Shown here piece after piece: positions 1-9,598 of a stretch of 64,000 nt of DNA. The stretch spans positions 558,001 to 622,000 of the forward strand of contig JADJYV010000013.1 in assembly GCA_016719575.1 (NCBI GenBank). Reading direction: 5' to 3'. A program made the translations under genes and the position numbers. Source of the DNA: Pseudobdellovibrionaceae bacterium. Lineage in GTDB: Bacteria; Bdellovibrionota; Bdellovibrionia; Bdellovibrionales; Bdellovibrionaceae. The notes under the pieces were generated by a model. The model did no database searches. It saw only the letters and a program-made list of their open reading frames with translations, and was not told the origin of the DNA. Within the stretch, counting starts at the first letter, position 1, and each line of letters opens with the position of its first letter.

Positions 1-2
1 GC

Positions 3-587
3 ACCCAGCAGCTCGTCGAACAAGAAAAGAATCTCCTCGGAAAACTCCAGAGAATGTTTCCAGGAGACCAAGATATTTTAGAAGAGGTCAGAGAACACAA
101 AGAGCGCTATGCCTTGGATGTATTAACACGACGGTCACCACTTCGAAATAGTGAATACAAAGAGCCACAGTCTTCACCAGAAATTCGCAAGCTATTTTCT
201 AAACTTAAAGACTCTCTCTTGACGTCCGCAAAAAATGATCCCAACATCGCCTTTGATTTTGCCATCGCCGCACTTATGTTTGATGCCCCAGAAACCAGCT
301 TGGTAATTTTAGAAAGCATGAGCTTGCCTATTGAAAGAAAATGGCTTTTGCTTGAGGTAAAACTAAAATGCCGTCGGTTCTTGGAAGTTCTTAGCGATCT
401 CAATCAGATTGAGATCGCTCTTGCGCACGAGCCTGAGACGTTTTTTGCAACAGCCTATCTCCGAGCCCAAGCCTATTGGGGATTAAAGCAGAAACACGTG
501 GCAATTGAAATTCTCGAGACAATTCTGGAGGCACGCCCGAACTATCGCTCTGCGCATGCCCTCTTGGACTTGTGGAGGTCTCAATGA
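3..587 (+). CDS. TPR-like protein, 5' end outside window
   Basis: Only the C-terminal part is visible. The reading frame is open without a stop back to the window edge, so the ATG at 54 is probably internal and the true start lies upstream. The visible residues are helical and TPR-like: paired helices with Ala/Leu/Tyr spacing around the AYLRAQAYWGLKQ and ILEARPNYRSAHALLDL segments near the C-terminus. No enzyme motif is seen. The stop overlaps the ATG of tamB (ATGA at 584-587), so the two are co-transcribed with an Omp85 gene behind them. By position it may be a scaffold or periplasmic helper for outer-membrane assembly; this is inference from context only. Confidence 0.7.
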   Translation, partial: TQQLVEQEKNLLGKLQRMFPGDQDILEEVREHKERYALDVLTRRSPLRNSEYKEPQSSPEIRKLFSKLKDSLLTSAKNDPNIAFDFAIAALMFDAPETSLVILESMSLPIERKWLLLEVKLKCRRFLEVLSDLNQIEIALAHEPETFFATAYLRAQAYWGLKQKHVAIEILETILEARPNYRSAHALLDLWRSQ

Positions 588-3500
588 AAAGGGTGCTCTC
601 AATTTTAGCACCTCCATTTATCGTTTTGGCATTAATTGCGGCGTTGCTTCACTACTGGGCGATCCCACGCTTCGAAACTTGGGCACTAAAGAACATCAGA
701 TCCTATTCTGAAAAAAAGTTGCCAGTAATTATTGATGCTAAAAGTATAAAATTCAAACTGATCAAGCCTTCTGCAACGCTCGAAAGCATTACGCTGACCA
801 CAAAAGAATCTGCTGCGCAAATTACGCCAAACATTTCTTTAAAAAGCGCATCAATACATCTCGATCTCTTTCGACTATTTACTGGCCAACTCCACATCTC
901 AACTGTTGTTATCGATTCAATTGAAAACACCGTTCAAATTGATCCTCTTTTAGAAAAGTCAGGCCCCTCCAAAGATCTCCCTCTCAAACTTATCTTCGAA
1001 TGGCTCAATAAAATCCCGTTGGATCGAGTTCTCTTTAACAACCTACAAATGCAAATTAGTTCCAAAAAACTTAAGAGCACTGTCTTTCTTAATGGTGGAG
1101 ACCTTTTGCTGAGCAATCATCGCAATTCAATTTCAGCAAGAATGCATGCCCCTCAGTTAGAATTTACAGCAAATGGCAGCCCGCCTGTTCTGGCGCTGCT
1201 TAACTTTTTGATCGTCCTCGATCCGAACCAGCTTAAAGTTGTTGAAGCGGAGACTCGTCAAGAAGATTCCTCGGCCTACATCAAGGGAATATTTAAAGAT
1301 TTTGAAAAAGTTATGATTCACCCCAAAGCTCAGCTTGAACTCACTGGAAACCTTAAGCTGGATCAAATTCGCCAACAACTAAAGCCCTTTCTACCAACAT
1401 ACAAACTTCCTCCAATTCACGGTTTTTCCACAATCAACGTAAAAGTTGGCGTGGATGGTCTCGACAAACTCAGCGGAACTATGGATTTAAAAACAAACAA
1501 TGTTTCAATTGATTCCTTTGCTCTAGGTAATGCCTCTGTTCAAGGTGTCTTCAAAGAAAATAGCCTAACGCTCTCTACGGCAGAAATTCTTCATCCTGCC
1601 GGAAAAGCGCAACTGATAAATACGCAACTTCAGCTTGATGAGAACTTGAGCTTTAAAACTCAGCTTAAAGTTTACAATCTTGACCTTCAAAAACTTTTCA
1701 CAACTCTGAATCTCAACCAAGTCCCCGTCTGGATGGACCTACAGGGAGAACTGCCCTGTCAGGGGCAATTCAAAATGCCCTTTAAAATTCGCTGCGAAGG
1801 AAGCCTCCAAGCTGACAACCTCTTAGTCACCTCGAACCATGGAGATAAAAGAGCCGTTATTGTCGACATTGAAAAAATAAGTGCTAAAGGTTTCACAGAA
1901 ATAACTGACACGGCGGTTTCGTACAAGGCCCAATTGAATATCGCGGAGAACACGGGAGAAAGTTCTGGACTCATCGAATACAGCAAAGGTTTTGACATCA
2001 ATTACAAAACTCCCCGTTTGGATTTGCTGGCAGTTCGCAATCTTGCAAATCTAAATATGCAAGGCAGCACGAGTATCGAAGGAGCCACAAGAGGAAATTC
2101 TCAAGCCGCGATTTTCGACATGAAAATAAAGGCCCAAGATTTTAGTCTTGCAGGTTATCACTTCGGTCAGTTGAATGGAAATCTCAACTATAAAAAAAGT
2201 CACCTTTACATTAACGATATTTATGGCCTTCTTACAAAATCAAGCTACAACGGAGCCATCGATATAGATCTTAAAGAGTCAAAAATTCTAGGCCGAATTA
2301 GGGCCCCTACTCTTGACCTGTCTGATTTAGTGAGTGTTTTTGAAAAGGTCTATCATTTTCCGGTGACCGTCGACGGCTCCGGCTCAGCTGAAGCTTCCTT
2401 TTCGGGACCCCTCAATTTCTGGAAGTTATCCTACCAATTGGATTCAAAAATTAAAAATGGACATCTTGCTGGCGAACTGTTCGACGAACTAAATATCAAT
2501 GTTCAGGCCACCCAAGGACAGATGTTAATTCAAAACGCCACTCTCAAAAAAGCAGGCGGCACCCTCTCATCCACCGGCGGCATAAATGCTGAGAAGGACG
2601 TGAACCTCAAGCTGGAAGGTCGAAATTTTCGCTTGGATGACTCTGATTTTATCAACAAGATTAGCCCCAATATTTTTGGCGTCCTTAATTTTACAAGTCT
2701 CATTCGTGGCCAAATCAACGAACCTGACGTTTCTCTACGAGGAAGCATTACAGAAACCGTCTTGGACGAACAAGAAATTCCTTCTTCGTTTTTTGATCTC
2801 AAGATTCGCAAAACTCTGATGGAAGGAAATGCAAACTTTTTCGGACACCGCATTCAGGCAGATTGGCTTTTGCCGTTTAATAACTCGCCGATGCGCCTTC
2901 GGATTAAAACAGTAGATTGGAACTATGCTTCAATATTTTCAATTATTGGCGGCAATTCTTTGCAAAATGAATACGACTCAAGCCTCACTACGGATATTGA
3001 TCTGAGATCTGAATCCGGACAGTGGCAAAAGACTTCGGGAATTATTCAGATAAAAAATATTTTCTTAAAAAGAGGCAACCACTCTTTTAGAAATTCAGAG
3101 CCAATCCAGGTGAAACTACAGGACGGACTCATTTCTATAAGTCATTTCAATCTTGAAGGACCACAAAACAGCATCCAAGTTCACGGCCAAAATTTCACCT
3201 TAAATGATCTCAATGTCAATGTTGTCGCTAACACTGAGCTGCGCCTCTACCATATGTTTTTCCCCTTCTTGGATGATATTGGCGGGGCCGTTCAAACCTC
3301 AGCAACGATTTCTGGTTCGCTTTTTAAACCACAAATCCTCGGCAACCTTTCTACATCCAACAGTCTAGTAAAAATAAAGGGTTTTCCTCACGCCATTGAG
3401 CGCATTCGCGCAGAAATAAATTTTTCTCAAACGAAGGTGTTGGTCAATTCTATCGAAGCCCAAATGGCGGGGGGCCTTGTCAGGGGCGATGGCTCCATCA

Positions 3501-4546
3501 CCATAAAAGAATATCAGGATATCCCGACGTCAATCCGCATTAGCCTTGAAGACGTCAATCTGAACATACCAGACAAAGTCTACACCTCAGGATCGGCCGA
3601 CTTAGTGTTATCAGGAAAATGGTTTCCCTTTTTGTTGTCAGGTACATATCGAGTTTCGAGCGGTGTCTTCAGCAGAGAATTCACCGCCGAAACCAACTCT
3701 GGCCCGAACGTTCGTCAAAGTGTGTATTTGCCAAAAATACTTCGTCAATCGAATTTTGAGCCGCTCGCATTTGATATCCAGATACTATTCGAACGCAGTT
3801 TTCTGGTAAAAAACACAATGGTCGAGGGAGCTGTCCAAGGAAACCTTCAATTTAAAGGACCACTCAACAATCCCACCCTAATAGGAAAACTTCAAACCGA
3901 TAGGAATTCGAAGCTAACCTTTAAAGACAAAGTATTTAATATCCAAACTGGCACCGTTCAGTTCAATAGCCTCAATGAAATTAATCCAGACCTGTACGTT
4001 TCCGCAAACACCCGCGTCAGCGACTATGATATACACTTGCTTGCCCAAGGCCCGGCAAAAAATCTCCGTGATATTCGCTTGACCAGCGTCCCGCCGCTGA
4101 GCGAGCAAGACATCGTCTCTCTTCTTGCTCTCGGCATGACCTCCTCACGAATGGATCAGAGCATTGGTGGCAAAGAGCAAGCAGCACAAACGGGTTATGA
4201 ATTGGGCTTTGCAATATTTTCTCAAACCGTTAACAAACAATTTCAAGATCGACTTGGTTTGAACGTTCAATTTACTTCGTCGTTCGATAGCACTCGTAAC
4301 ATTAGCGTTCCTAAAATGACCTTGAGTCGAAAGCTCTCTAACAAAGTCAATGCCTCGCTAAGTCGTACCCTGGGTTCTGAACAAAGCAACGAGGCGAAAC
4401 TTCAGTATCTGATCAATCAAAATGTTTCGGCTATCGGCAGCTATCAAGACACTTCAAATTCACGAACACAGGGCCTCACAACCGGTGAGGCTCCAAAAGA
4501 AAATATCTTCGGCCTTGATCTTGAATTTAAAAAGGAGTTCAAATAG
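584..4546 (+). CDS. tamB: TamB / DUF490 translocation and assembly module protein
   Basis: The 1320-residue protein starts with an uncleaved N-terminal membrane anchor (ILAPPFIVLALIAALLHY), followed by more than 1000 residues of repetitive beta-rich AsmA-like sequence and a C-terminal TamB domain ending in the characteristic LSEQDIVSLLALGM stretch (about residue 1180). TamB-family proteins span the periplasm as a hydrophobic beta-taco groove and are linked to phospholipid transport and to outer-membrane protein assembly with an Omp85 partner. An upstream in-frame GTG at 572 exists, but ATG 584 has GGAGG five bases ahead and overlaps the previous stop, so 584 is preferred. The Omp85 gene follows with a 1-nt overlap. 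The sequence family is clear; the exact cargo is not. Confidence 0.93.
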   Translation: MKRVLSILAPPFIVLALIAALLHYWAIPRFETWALKNIRSYSEKKLPVIIDAKSIKFKLIKPSATLESITLTTKESAAQITPNISLKSASIHLDLFRLFTGQLHISTVVIDSIENTVQIDPLLEKSGPSKDLPLKLIFEWLNKIPLDRVLFNNLQMQISSKKLKSTVFLNGGDLLLSNHRNSISARMHAPQLEFTANGSPPVLALLNFLIVLDPNQLKVVEAETRQEDSSAYIKGIFKDFEKVMIHPKAQLELTGNLKLDQIRQQLKPFLPTYKLPPIHGFSTINVKVGVDGLDKLSGTMDLKTNNVSIDSFALGNASVQGVFKENSLTLSTAEILHPAGKAQLINTQLQLDENLSFKTQLKVYNLDLQKLFTTLNLNQVPVWMDLQGELPCQGQFKMPFKIRCEGSLQADNLLVTSNHGDKRAVIVDIEKISAKGFTEITDTAVSYKAQLNIAENTGESSGLIEYSKGFDINYKTPRLDLLAVRNLANLNMQGSTSIEGATRGNSQAAIFDMKIKAQDFSLAGYHFGQLNGNLNYKKSHLYINDIYGLLTKSSYNGAIDIDLKESKILGRIRAPTLDLSDLVSVFEKVYHFPVTVDGSGSAEASFSGPLNFWKLSYQLDSKIKNGHLAGELFDELNINVQATQGQMLIQNATLKKAGGTLSSTGGINAEKDVNLKLEGRNFRLDDSDFINKISPNIFGVLNFTSLIRGQINEPDVSLRGSITETVLDEQEIPSSFFDLKIRKTLMEGNANFFGHRIQADWLLPFNNSPMRLRIKTVDWNYASIFSIIGGNSLQNEYDSSLTTDIDLRSESGQWQKTSGIIQIKNIFLKRGNHSFRNSEPIQVKLQDGLISISHFNLEGPQNSIQVHGQNFTLNDLNVNVVANTELRLYHMFFPFLDDIGGAVQTSATISGSLFKPQILGNLSTSNSLVKIKGFPHAIERIRAEINFSQTKVLVNSIEAQMAGGLVRGDGSITIKEYQDIPTSIRISLEDVNLNIPDKVYTSGSADLVLSGKWFPFLLSGTYRVSSGVFSREFTAETNSGPNVRQSVYLPKILRQSNFEPLAFDIQILFERSFLVKNTMVEGAVQGNLQFKGPLNNPTLIGKLQTDRNSKLTFKDKVFNIQTGTVQFNSLNEINPDLYVSANTRVSDYDIHLLAQGPAKNLRDIRLTSVPPLSEQDIVSLLALGMTSSRMDQSIGGKEQAAQTGYELGFAIFSQTVNKQFQDRLGLNVQFTSSFDSTRNISVPKMTLSRKLSNKVNASLSRTLGSEQSNEAKLQYLINQNVSAIGSYQDTSNSRTQGLTTGEAPKENIFGLDLEFKKEFK

Positions 4547-7359
4547 TGAAATTGAGCTGCTTTTTATTATCTCTATTTTTAATCTCAGACTTGGCCTTTG
4601 CTACCAGTCTAGGTTCAAAACGTTCCTTAGATATTACTGCACTACCGCCGGGCCAACAATCTGAACTCACAAGCCGATTTCCTCAAATCAAGACGGGATT
4701 GTTATCCCTCGAGGTCATCGACAATATAATTCGGTATCTGCAATTAAAACCCGAGTATGATTTAATTCAAGTCATCGATATGGGAAGTGAGCAATTTCGA
4801 TTACATACTGAACGCTCAACCCGGATCAGCGCTGTAAAGATTGAGGGACTGCATGCCATTTCAGAATCTGACGCGAAAATTTTATTCGCAATCAACATCA
4901 ACGATGTGTTAAATCAAGACAGTCTGATCTCGGGTGGAGAAAAGCTTCGGCAACAGTACAATCAAATCGGGTATCGCAATGCTTCCATAGATCTTGAGAT
5001 TCCTCCAGATAAAAATGGCAATGTACAAATTCAAGTCAAAGTAAAAGAGGGGGTGCAAACTCTGATTGGACAAATTCAATTTTCATCGCCAAACACTGAA
5101 CTCAATCGCTCCTTGAATAGTCGATTCTCTCGGCAGAAAGGCAACGCCTTAACCGATTTGGAGCTTGCAGAACTAATAAAGAAAATTCGCGACTATCTCA
5201 GCAACAGAGGATATATTCGCACTGAGATTAATGGACCGGAAATCACCTTTAATGCGGACGAATCAAAATCGCAGCTGACTTTTAAGCTAGACAAAGTGGA
5301 CACTTACTCCATCGATTACATGGGGAATCGCGATGTCGCGTCCCCGACTTTAAGCAATATTCTAAATTTAGAAAATTATCATTCATCCAGCCCTAATATC
5401 GGCTCCGAGCTTGCCGCCAAAGTAAAAACCTTTTATCTCTCGCGTGGTTTTGCTCGCGTTGAGGTGCAAAGCGAAGAAAGCGAAGGAAGAAAGCCATTTT
5501 CTCGCAAAATTATGCTAAATATCGAAGAAGGACCCAAAGTTAAAATAACTAAATTTGAATTTTCTGGAAATATTAGCCGCGACAGCGCCTACTACACAAG
5601 GCTCCTAAAAAATGGTGGCTCAGATCTTATAAAAAATAACTACTACAATAAAGACGATTTAGACCAAAGCTTTCGCAACATGGTTGTTGATTTACAAAAT
5701 GAAGGCCGACTTCTTGCCAAGATCAATTCCACCCGCACACAATACAACAAAGAAAAAAATCAAGTAACTGTTTATGTGAACTTAGATGAAGGGCCCCTGA
5801 CTCAAATCAAAATCATCACTTTCACAGGTAATAATTCCATTTCTTCAGAAGAACTTCTTAGCGTCCTCGAATTGAACAGCAATACTCCCCTCAAGTTGGA
5901 CGACCTAGAAAAGGCCATTCAAAATTTGCGAGTTTTTTATCAAGAAAAGGGCTACATAGAAATGGCCATTTTAAATGAAAAAGACGATCTTGTTCTGTAC
6001 AGTGAAAACAATACGTCTGCGGCGCTTAATTTCAAAATCTATGAAGGCCCCAGGGTGTCCATCGCAAATATTGTTCTCGACGGCAACTCATTTACCAAAG
6101 ACCGCGTCCTCCTGAATGTCATTGATTTGCAACCTGGGGACATTGTCACGCCAAGCAAGATTGAGGAAGCGAAGTCAAAACTGCAGCGAACTGGATATTT
6201 CAATACCGTGGAAGTTCTAACGCTCGAAGAAAAAACTTCGACCGCCAATCGAACTCTGATTATTCGAGTGACGGAACGTGATCCAGGCCTGTTTACCCTG
6301 GGAATAGGCGCGACCAACGAACAAAAGCTAACCCTGCGTGGTTACGCAGGCCTCGCCTACAATAATATTTTCGGAACAGGGCGAGGGATTTCAAGTCGTA
6401 TCGACACAAATTACAATGTTGCTGCAGAGTACAAGTATGCTCAATACAAAGTCGCTTTGGGATATTTGGAGCCCTATCTCTTTGAGACAAAGTTCCGCGG
6501 CAGGGTCAACCTCTCCTGGTCGAGTCTTATTACAGACTTTGGAGTTTCAAAAGTCTCTGATGTCAGACAAACCTCATATTCTATAGAACGGGACTTCACT
6601 TCTCATGTTACCGGAATATGGAATGCATTTAGCATCGCCACCGTCAAAGATAAAGGAATCAATCCAAACATCCCAATTCCTGAAATCACCCAAGACATCG
6701 GTACCATTGGGCCAACCCTCGAGCTAGATTATCGAGACAATCCCTTCGTTCCTACCCGAGGAAATTTTACTTCAATCTCAACTGAATATTCTTCGCCTGA
6801 ACTCGGGAGTTATTTGACAGAAGAAGACGCGCAAAAAAAAGGAATTCGCTTTGTCCGATCCAGCGCGAGTTTCACGCAGTATTTGCAAGTTCCTTACATT
6901 AAAAATAACACAATGGTTTGGGCCAACTCAATCCGCGGCGGCTATATTCGAAACTTAAGTAATGAAATCGGCGTCCCTTACGATAAAAAGGGATTTTATC
7001 TCGGAGGCGGCTCAACAGTCCGCGGTTTTGACGGTACAAGCGAATACTTTCCAACCCGTGAACAGCTTGGAATTGGAGAAGCAGGCACCTACTACCTAAA
7101 CACAGCGGCAACGATGTATTTATTTAAATCCGAATTGCGTTTTCCACTCTTTGGCAGCATCGGAGGCGGTGTCTTCTACGATGGGGGCGCCGTTCATATT
7201 GATGGTCTCAATATTGGTGACGAGTATAGAGATTCTTTTGGCGTTGGCATCCATTACAACACTCCCGTGGGCCCTTTAAACGTTGAGTTTGCTTGGAAGT
7301 TAGATCCAAAGCCTCGGGAAAACCCTTTCCAATTGCATCTCTCAATCGGCTCTTTCTAA
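4546..7359 (+). CDS. Omp85/BamA-superfamily outer membrane protein with about six POTRA domains (TamA-like)
   Basis: This 937-residue protein has a signal peptide (MKLSCFLLSLFLISDLAFA) and a string of POTRA-like repeats. I count six between roughly residues 94 and 590, each ending near an EG or RD turn (VKVKEG, LNIEEG, VNLDEG, FKIYEG). A C-terminal 16-strand barrel follows. The lid-loop motif VRGF lies in GGGSTVRGFDG at about residue 825 and the chain ends in Phe. TamA of E. coli has three POTRAs and BamA five, so this is a longer form. It starts at GTG 4546, overlapping the tamB stop by one base, with AAGGAG upstream. Pairing with tamB suggests a TamA role, but it could be the only BamA-type protein of this locus. 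Confidence 0.9.
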   Translation: MKLSCFLLSLFLISDLAFATSLGSKRSLDITALPPGQQSELTSRFPQIKTGLLSLEVIDNIIRYLQLKPEYDLIQVIDMGSEQFRLHTERSTRISAVKIEGLHAISESDAKILFAININDVLNQDSLISGGEKLRQQYNQIGYRNASIDLEIPPDKNGNVQIQVKVKEGVQTLIGQIQFSSPNTELNRSLNSRFSRQKGNALTDLELAELIKKIRDYLSNRGYIRTEINGPEITFNADESKSQLTFKLDKVDTYSIDYMGNRDVASPTLSNILNLENYHSSSPNIGSELAAKVKTFYLSRGFARVEVQSEESEGRKPFSRKIMLNIEEGPKVKITKFEFSGNISRDSAYYTRLLKNGGSDLIKNNYYNKDDLDQSFRNMVVDLQNEGRLLAKINSTRTQYNKEKNQVTVYVNLDEGPLTQIKIITFTGNNSISSEELLSVLELNSNTPLKLDDLEKAIQNLRVFYQEKGYIEMAILNEKDDLVLYSENNTSAALNFKIYEGPRVSIANIVLDGNSFTKDRVLLNVIDLQPGDIVTPSKIEEAKSKLQRTGYFNTVEVLTLEEKTSTANRTLIIRVTERDPGLFTLGIGATNEQKLTLRGYAGLAYNNIFGTGRGISSRIDTNYNVAAEYKYAQYKVALGYLEPYLFETKFRGRVNLSWSSLITDFGVSKVSDVRQTSYSIERDFTSHVTGIWNAFSIATVKDKGINPNIPIPEITQDIGTIGPTLELDYRDNPFVPTRGNFTSISTEYSSPELGSYLTEEDAQKKGIRFVRSSASFTQYLQVPYIKNNTMVWANSIRGGYIRNLSNEIGVPYDKKGFYLGGGSTVRGFDGTSEYFPTREQLGIGEAGTYYLNTAATMYLFKSELRFPLFGSIGGGVFYDGGAVHIDGLNIGDEYRDSFGVGIHYNTPVGPLNVEFAWKLDPKPRENPFQLHLSIGSF

Positions 7360-7454
7360 GAGCTTAAATTACCATCATAACGCAACAGATCACCTTGACT
7401 TCATCCGGTGATTTTCGTACCCATAATCATTCAAAATTCAAAACAACGGAGTTT

Positions 7455-9521
7455 ATGAAAATGATAGGTGATTCTTTGCTGTTAGTTCCAGCAATCGCAG
7501 GGGCTGTAGGTCTTGTTATGGCACTGATTTTGTACTTCCGAGTGAAGTCTCAGCCAATAGGTAATGAAACGATGAATCGTATTGCCCAGTATATTCGCGA
7601 AGGATCTATGGCCTTTTTAACTCGTGAATATAAAGTTTTGACTGGCTATGCTGCAGTTGTCAGCGTGGCGCTGGGTCTTACTTTGGGGTGGCTTTCTGCT
7701 GGATGCTTTGTTCTTGGCGCTTTTTTGAGCCTACTTGCGGGATTCTTCGGTATGAAAGCTGCAACTTATGCCAATGTGCGCACAACGCAAGCCGCAGCAA
7801 CTGGCTCTAAAGCAAAAGCTCTTCTTGTCGCTCTTGATGGCGGCGCAGTGATGGGACTGTCTGTCGCGGGTCTCGCGCTTTTGGGACTCGGCATCCTTTA
7901 CCAAATCTATATGGGAACTCCTGAGGTCTCAACAGTCCTTCACTCTTTCGCGGTGGGTGCCTCTTCAATTGCCCTTTTTGCTCGGATCGGTGGCGGAATT
8001 TACACCAAAGCCGCTGACGTTGGCGCAGATATCGCCGGCAAAGTCATTGAGAATATTCCCGAAGATGATCCTCGCAACCCTGGAGTGGTCGCCGACAATG
8101 TTGGTGACAATGTAGGTGATGTCGCAGGTATGGGAGCGGACATTTATGAATCTATGGTTGCGGCAATAGTCGCGGCGATGGCTATTGCACTTACAGCTCC
8201 TGCTGAGACCTTGCAGGCCTTGACATCGGACGCAGAAATTTTGAAGCCCTCAGCTATCTTTTTGCCTTTAGGACTCTCAGCTCTAGGCATGATTATTTCG
8301 ATCATCGTGATTTTCATTACCCGCATGTTTAGCAACTCAGCGCCCGCTGTGGTTTTGCGAAATGCTTTGATTTTTCCTCCTATTATTTTAACAATTGCTT
8401 CTTACTTGTTAATGCCCGTTTTTGGTTTAAACCAAACTGTAACTTGGGCTCTCGCTGCCGGTGCCATCGGCGGTGGTTTAATTGGTCTTATCACTGAGTA
8501 CTACACAGCAGCTCGTCCGATCCGTCTTGTTGCCGAAGCTTCTTTGACGGGAGCTGGAACCAATGTCATCCGCGGCTTAGCGGTGGGCATGGAATCTGTG
8601 GCTATTCCAATGATTATTGTTGTTATCGCTGCCTATATCTCAGATCACTTCTTGGGTCTTTACGGGATCGCGCTGGCGGCCGTTGGAATGCTTGCTGGTA
8701 CTGCGGTAGTAATGACTGTCGATGCCTACGGCCCAATCGCTGATAACGCCGGTGGAATTTCTGAAATGTCGGGCCTTGGAAAAGATGTTCGCGACATCAC
8801 AGATGAACTCGATGCTGTTGGCAATACGACAGCAGCGATAGGTAAAGGCTTTGCCATTGGCTCTGCGATTTTGACTGTGGTTGCGCTGTTTTCGGCCTTC
8901 AACATGGAGGTCAACCACGCTCGTGCAATTGCAAATCTTGGTAAAATTAACTTAGATCTCACTTCCTCAGGAGTTTTGATCGGAATCCTCATCGGGTCTA
9001 TCCTGCCATTTTTGGTCGGCGCAACGACAATGACTGCTGTCGGTAAAGCCGCACAAAAAATCGTGACTGAAATCGGCCGCCAGTTCAAAGAAATTCCAGG
9101 TCTTATCGAAGGAAAAGCGGACCCTCAACCTGCCGCCATCGTTGATATCGCAACCAAAGCTGCTCTTTTTGAAATGATCGTACCGGGCATGATTGCGGTC
9201 TTGGCTCCGGTCGCCGTGGGCTTTTTGCTTGGGCCCACTGCGCTAGCAGGTATGCTCGCTGGCTCTCTTGCCGTAGGCGCAACGATGTCATTATTTATGG
9301 CCAATGCTGGTGGCGCCTGGGACAATGCCAAGAAATATATCGAAAAAGGCAAACTAACCGGCCACAAAAAAGGATCTGACGCACATAAAAATGCTGTCGT
9401 CGGCGACACTGTCGGCGATCCATTTAAAGACACTTCAGGTCCTGGCGTCGCCATTCTGATCAAAGTTATGAGCGTTGTCTCTCTCTTGATCGCCAGCCTC
9501 GTCGCCACCGTCGGCGGCTAA
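7455..9521 (+). CDS. hppA: Membrane-bound pyrophosphatase, K+-dependent type (H+ or Na+ pump)
   Basis: The polytopic protein (688 residues, about 16 membrane helices) couples PPi hydrolysis to ion export across the inner membrane. The substrate-binding signature DDPRNPGVVADNVGDNVGD is at about residues 203-221, and a second acidic cluster DTVGDPFKDTSGP lies near the C-terminus. The cation-selectivity segment reads GNTTAAIGKG, with Ala460 and Gly463 in this numbering; these residues mark the K+-dependent class, whereas K+-independent enzymes have Lys and Thr. Whether H+ or Na+ is pumped cannot be read from this alone. GGAG at 7448-7451 serves ATG 7455 or, with better spacing, ATG 7461. A further in-frame TTG at 7395 is less likely. 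A strong terminator follows. Confidence 0.95.
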   Translation: MKMIGDSLLLVPAIAGAVGLVMALILYFRVKSQPIGNETMNRIAQYIREGSMAFLTREYKVLTGYAAVVSVALGLTLGWLSAGCFVLGAFLSLLAGFFGMKAATYANVRTTQAAATGSKAKALLVALDGGAVMGLSVAGLALLGLGILYQIYMGTPEVSTVLHSFAVGASSIALFARIGGGIYTKAADVGADIAGKVIENIPEDDPRNPGVVADNVGDNVGDVAGMGADIYESMVAAIVAAMAIALTAPAETLQALTSDAEILKPSAIFLPLGLSALGMIISIIVIFITRMFSNSAPAVVLRNALIFPPIILTIASYLLMPVFGLNQTVTWALAAGAIGGGLIGLITEYYTAARPIRLVAEASLTGAGTNVIRGLAVGMESVAIPMIIVVIAAYISDHFLGLYGIALAAVGMLAGTAVVMTVDAYGPIADNAGGISEMSGLGKDVRDITDELDAVGNTTAAIGKGFAIGSAILTVVALFSAFNMEVNHARAIANLGKINLDLTSSGVLIGILIGSILPFLVGATTMTAVGKAAQKIVTEIGRQFKEIPGLIEGKADPQPAAIVDIATKAALFEMIVPGMIAVLAPVAVGFLLGPTALAGMLAGSLAVGATMSLFMANAGGAWDNAKKYIEKGKLTGHKKGSDAHKNAVVGDTVGDPFKDTSGPGVAILIKVMSVVSLLIASLVATVGG

Positions 9522-9553
9522 AGGTACGGCCTTCCTTTTGGCAATGCAGCGCA

Positions 9554-9586
9554 AAAGCTCCCTGAAAGAATGGGAGCTTTCTTTTT
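9554..9586 (+). terminator. Rho-independent terminator after hppA
   Basis: A perfect 9-bp stem (AAAGCTCCC at 9554-9562 with GGGAGCTTT at 9572-9580) with a 9-nt loop is followed by CTTTTT. It lies 32 nt after the hppA stop and 13 nt before the MFS gene, so it separates the two units. Confidence 0.9.
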
Positions 9587-9598
9587 AGGGATCTCAAA

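Noticed and set aside
7395..7423. TTGACT about 60 nt before hppA as a promoter
   Set aside because: The hexamer is good, but at 17 nt spacing the -10 would be TACCCA, too poor to call.
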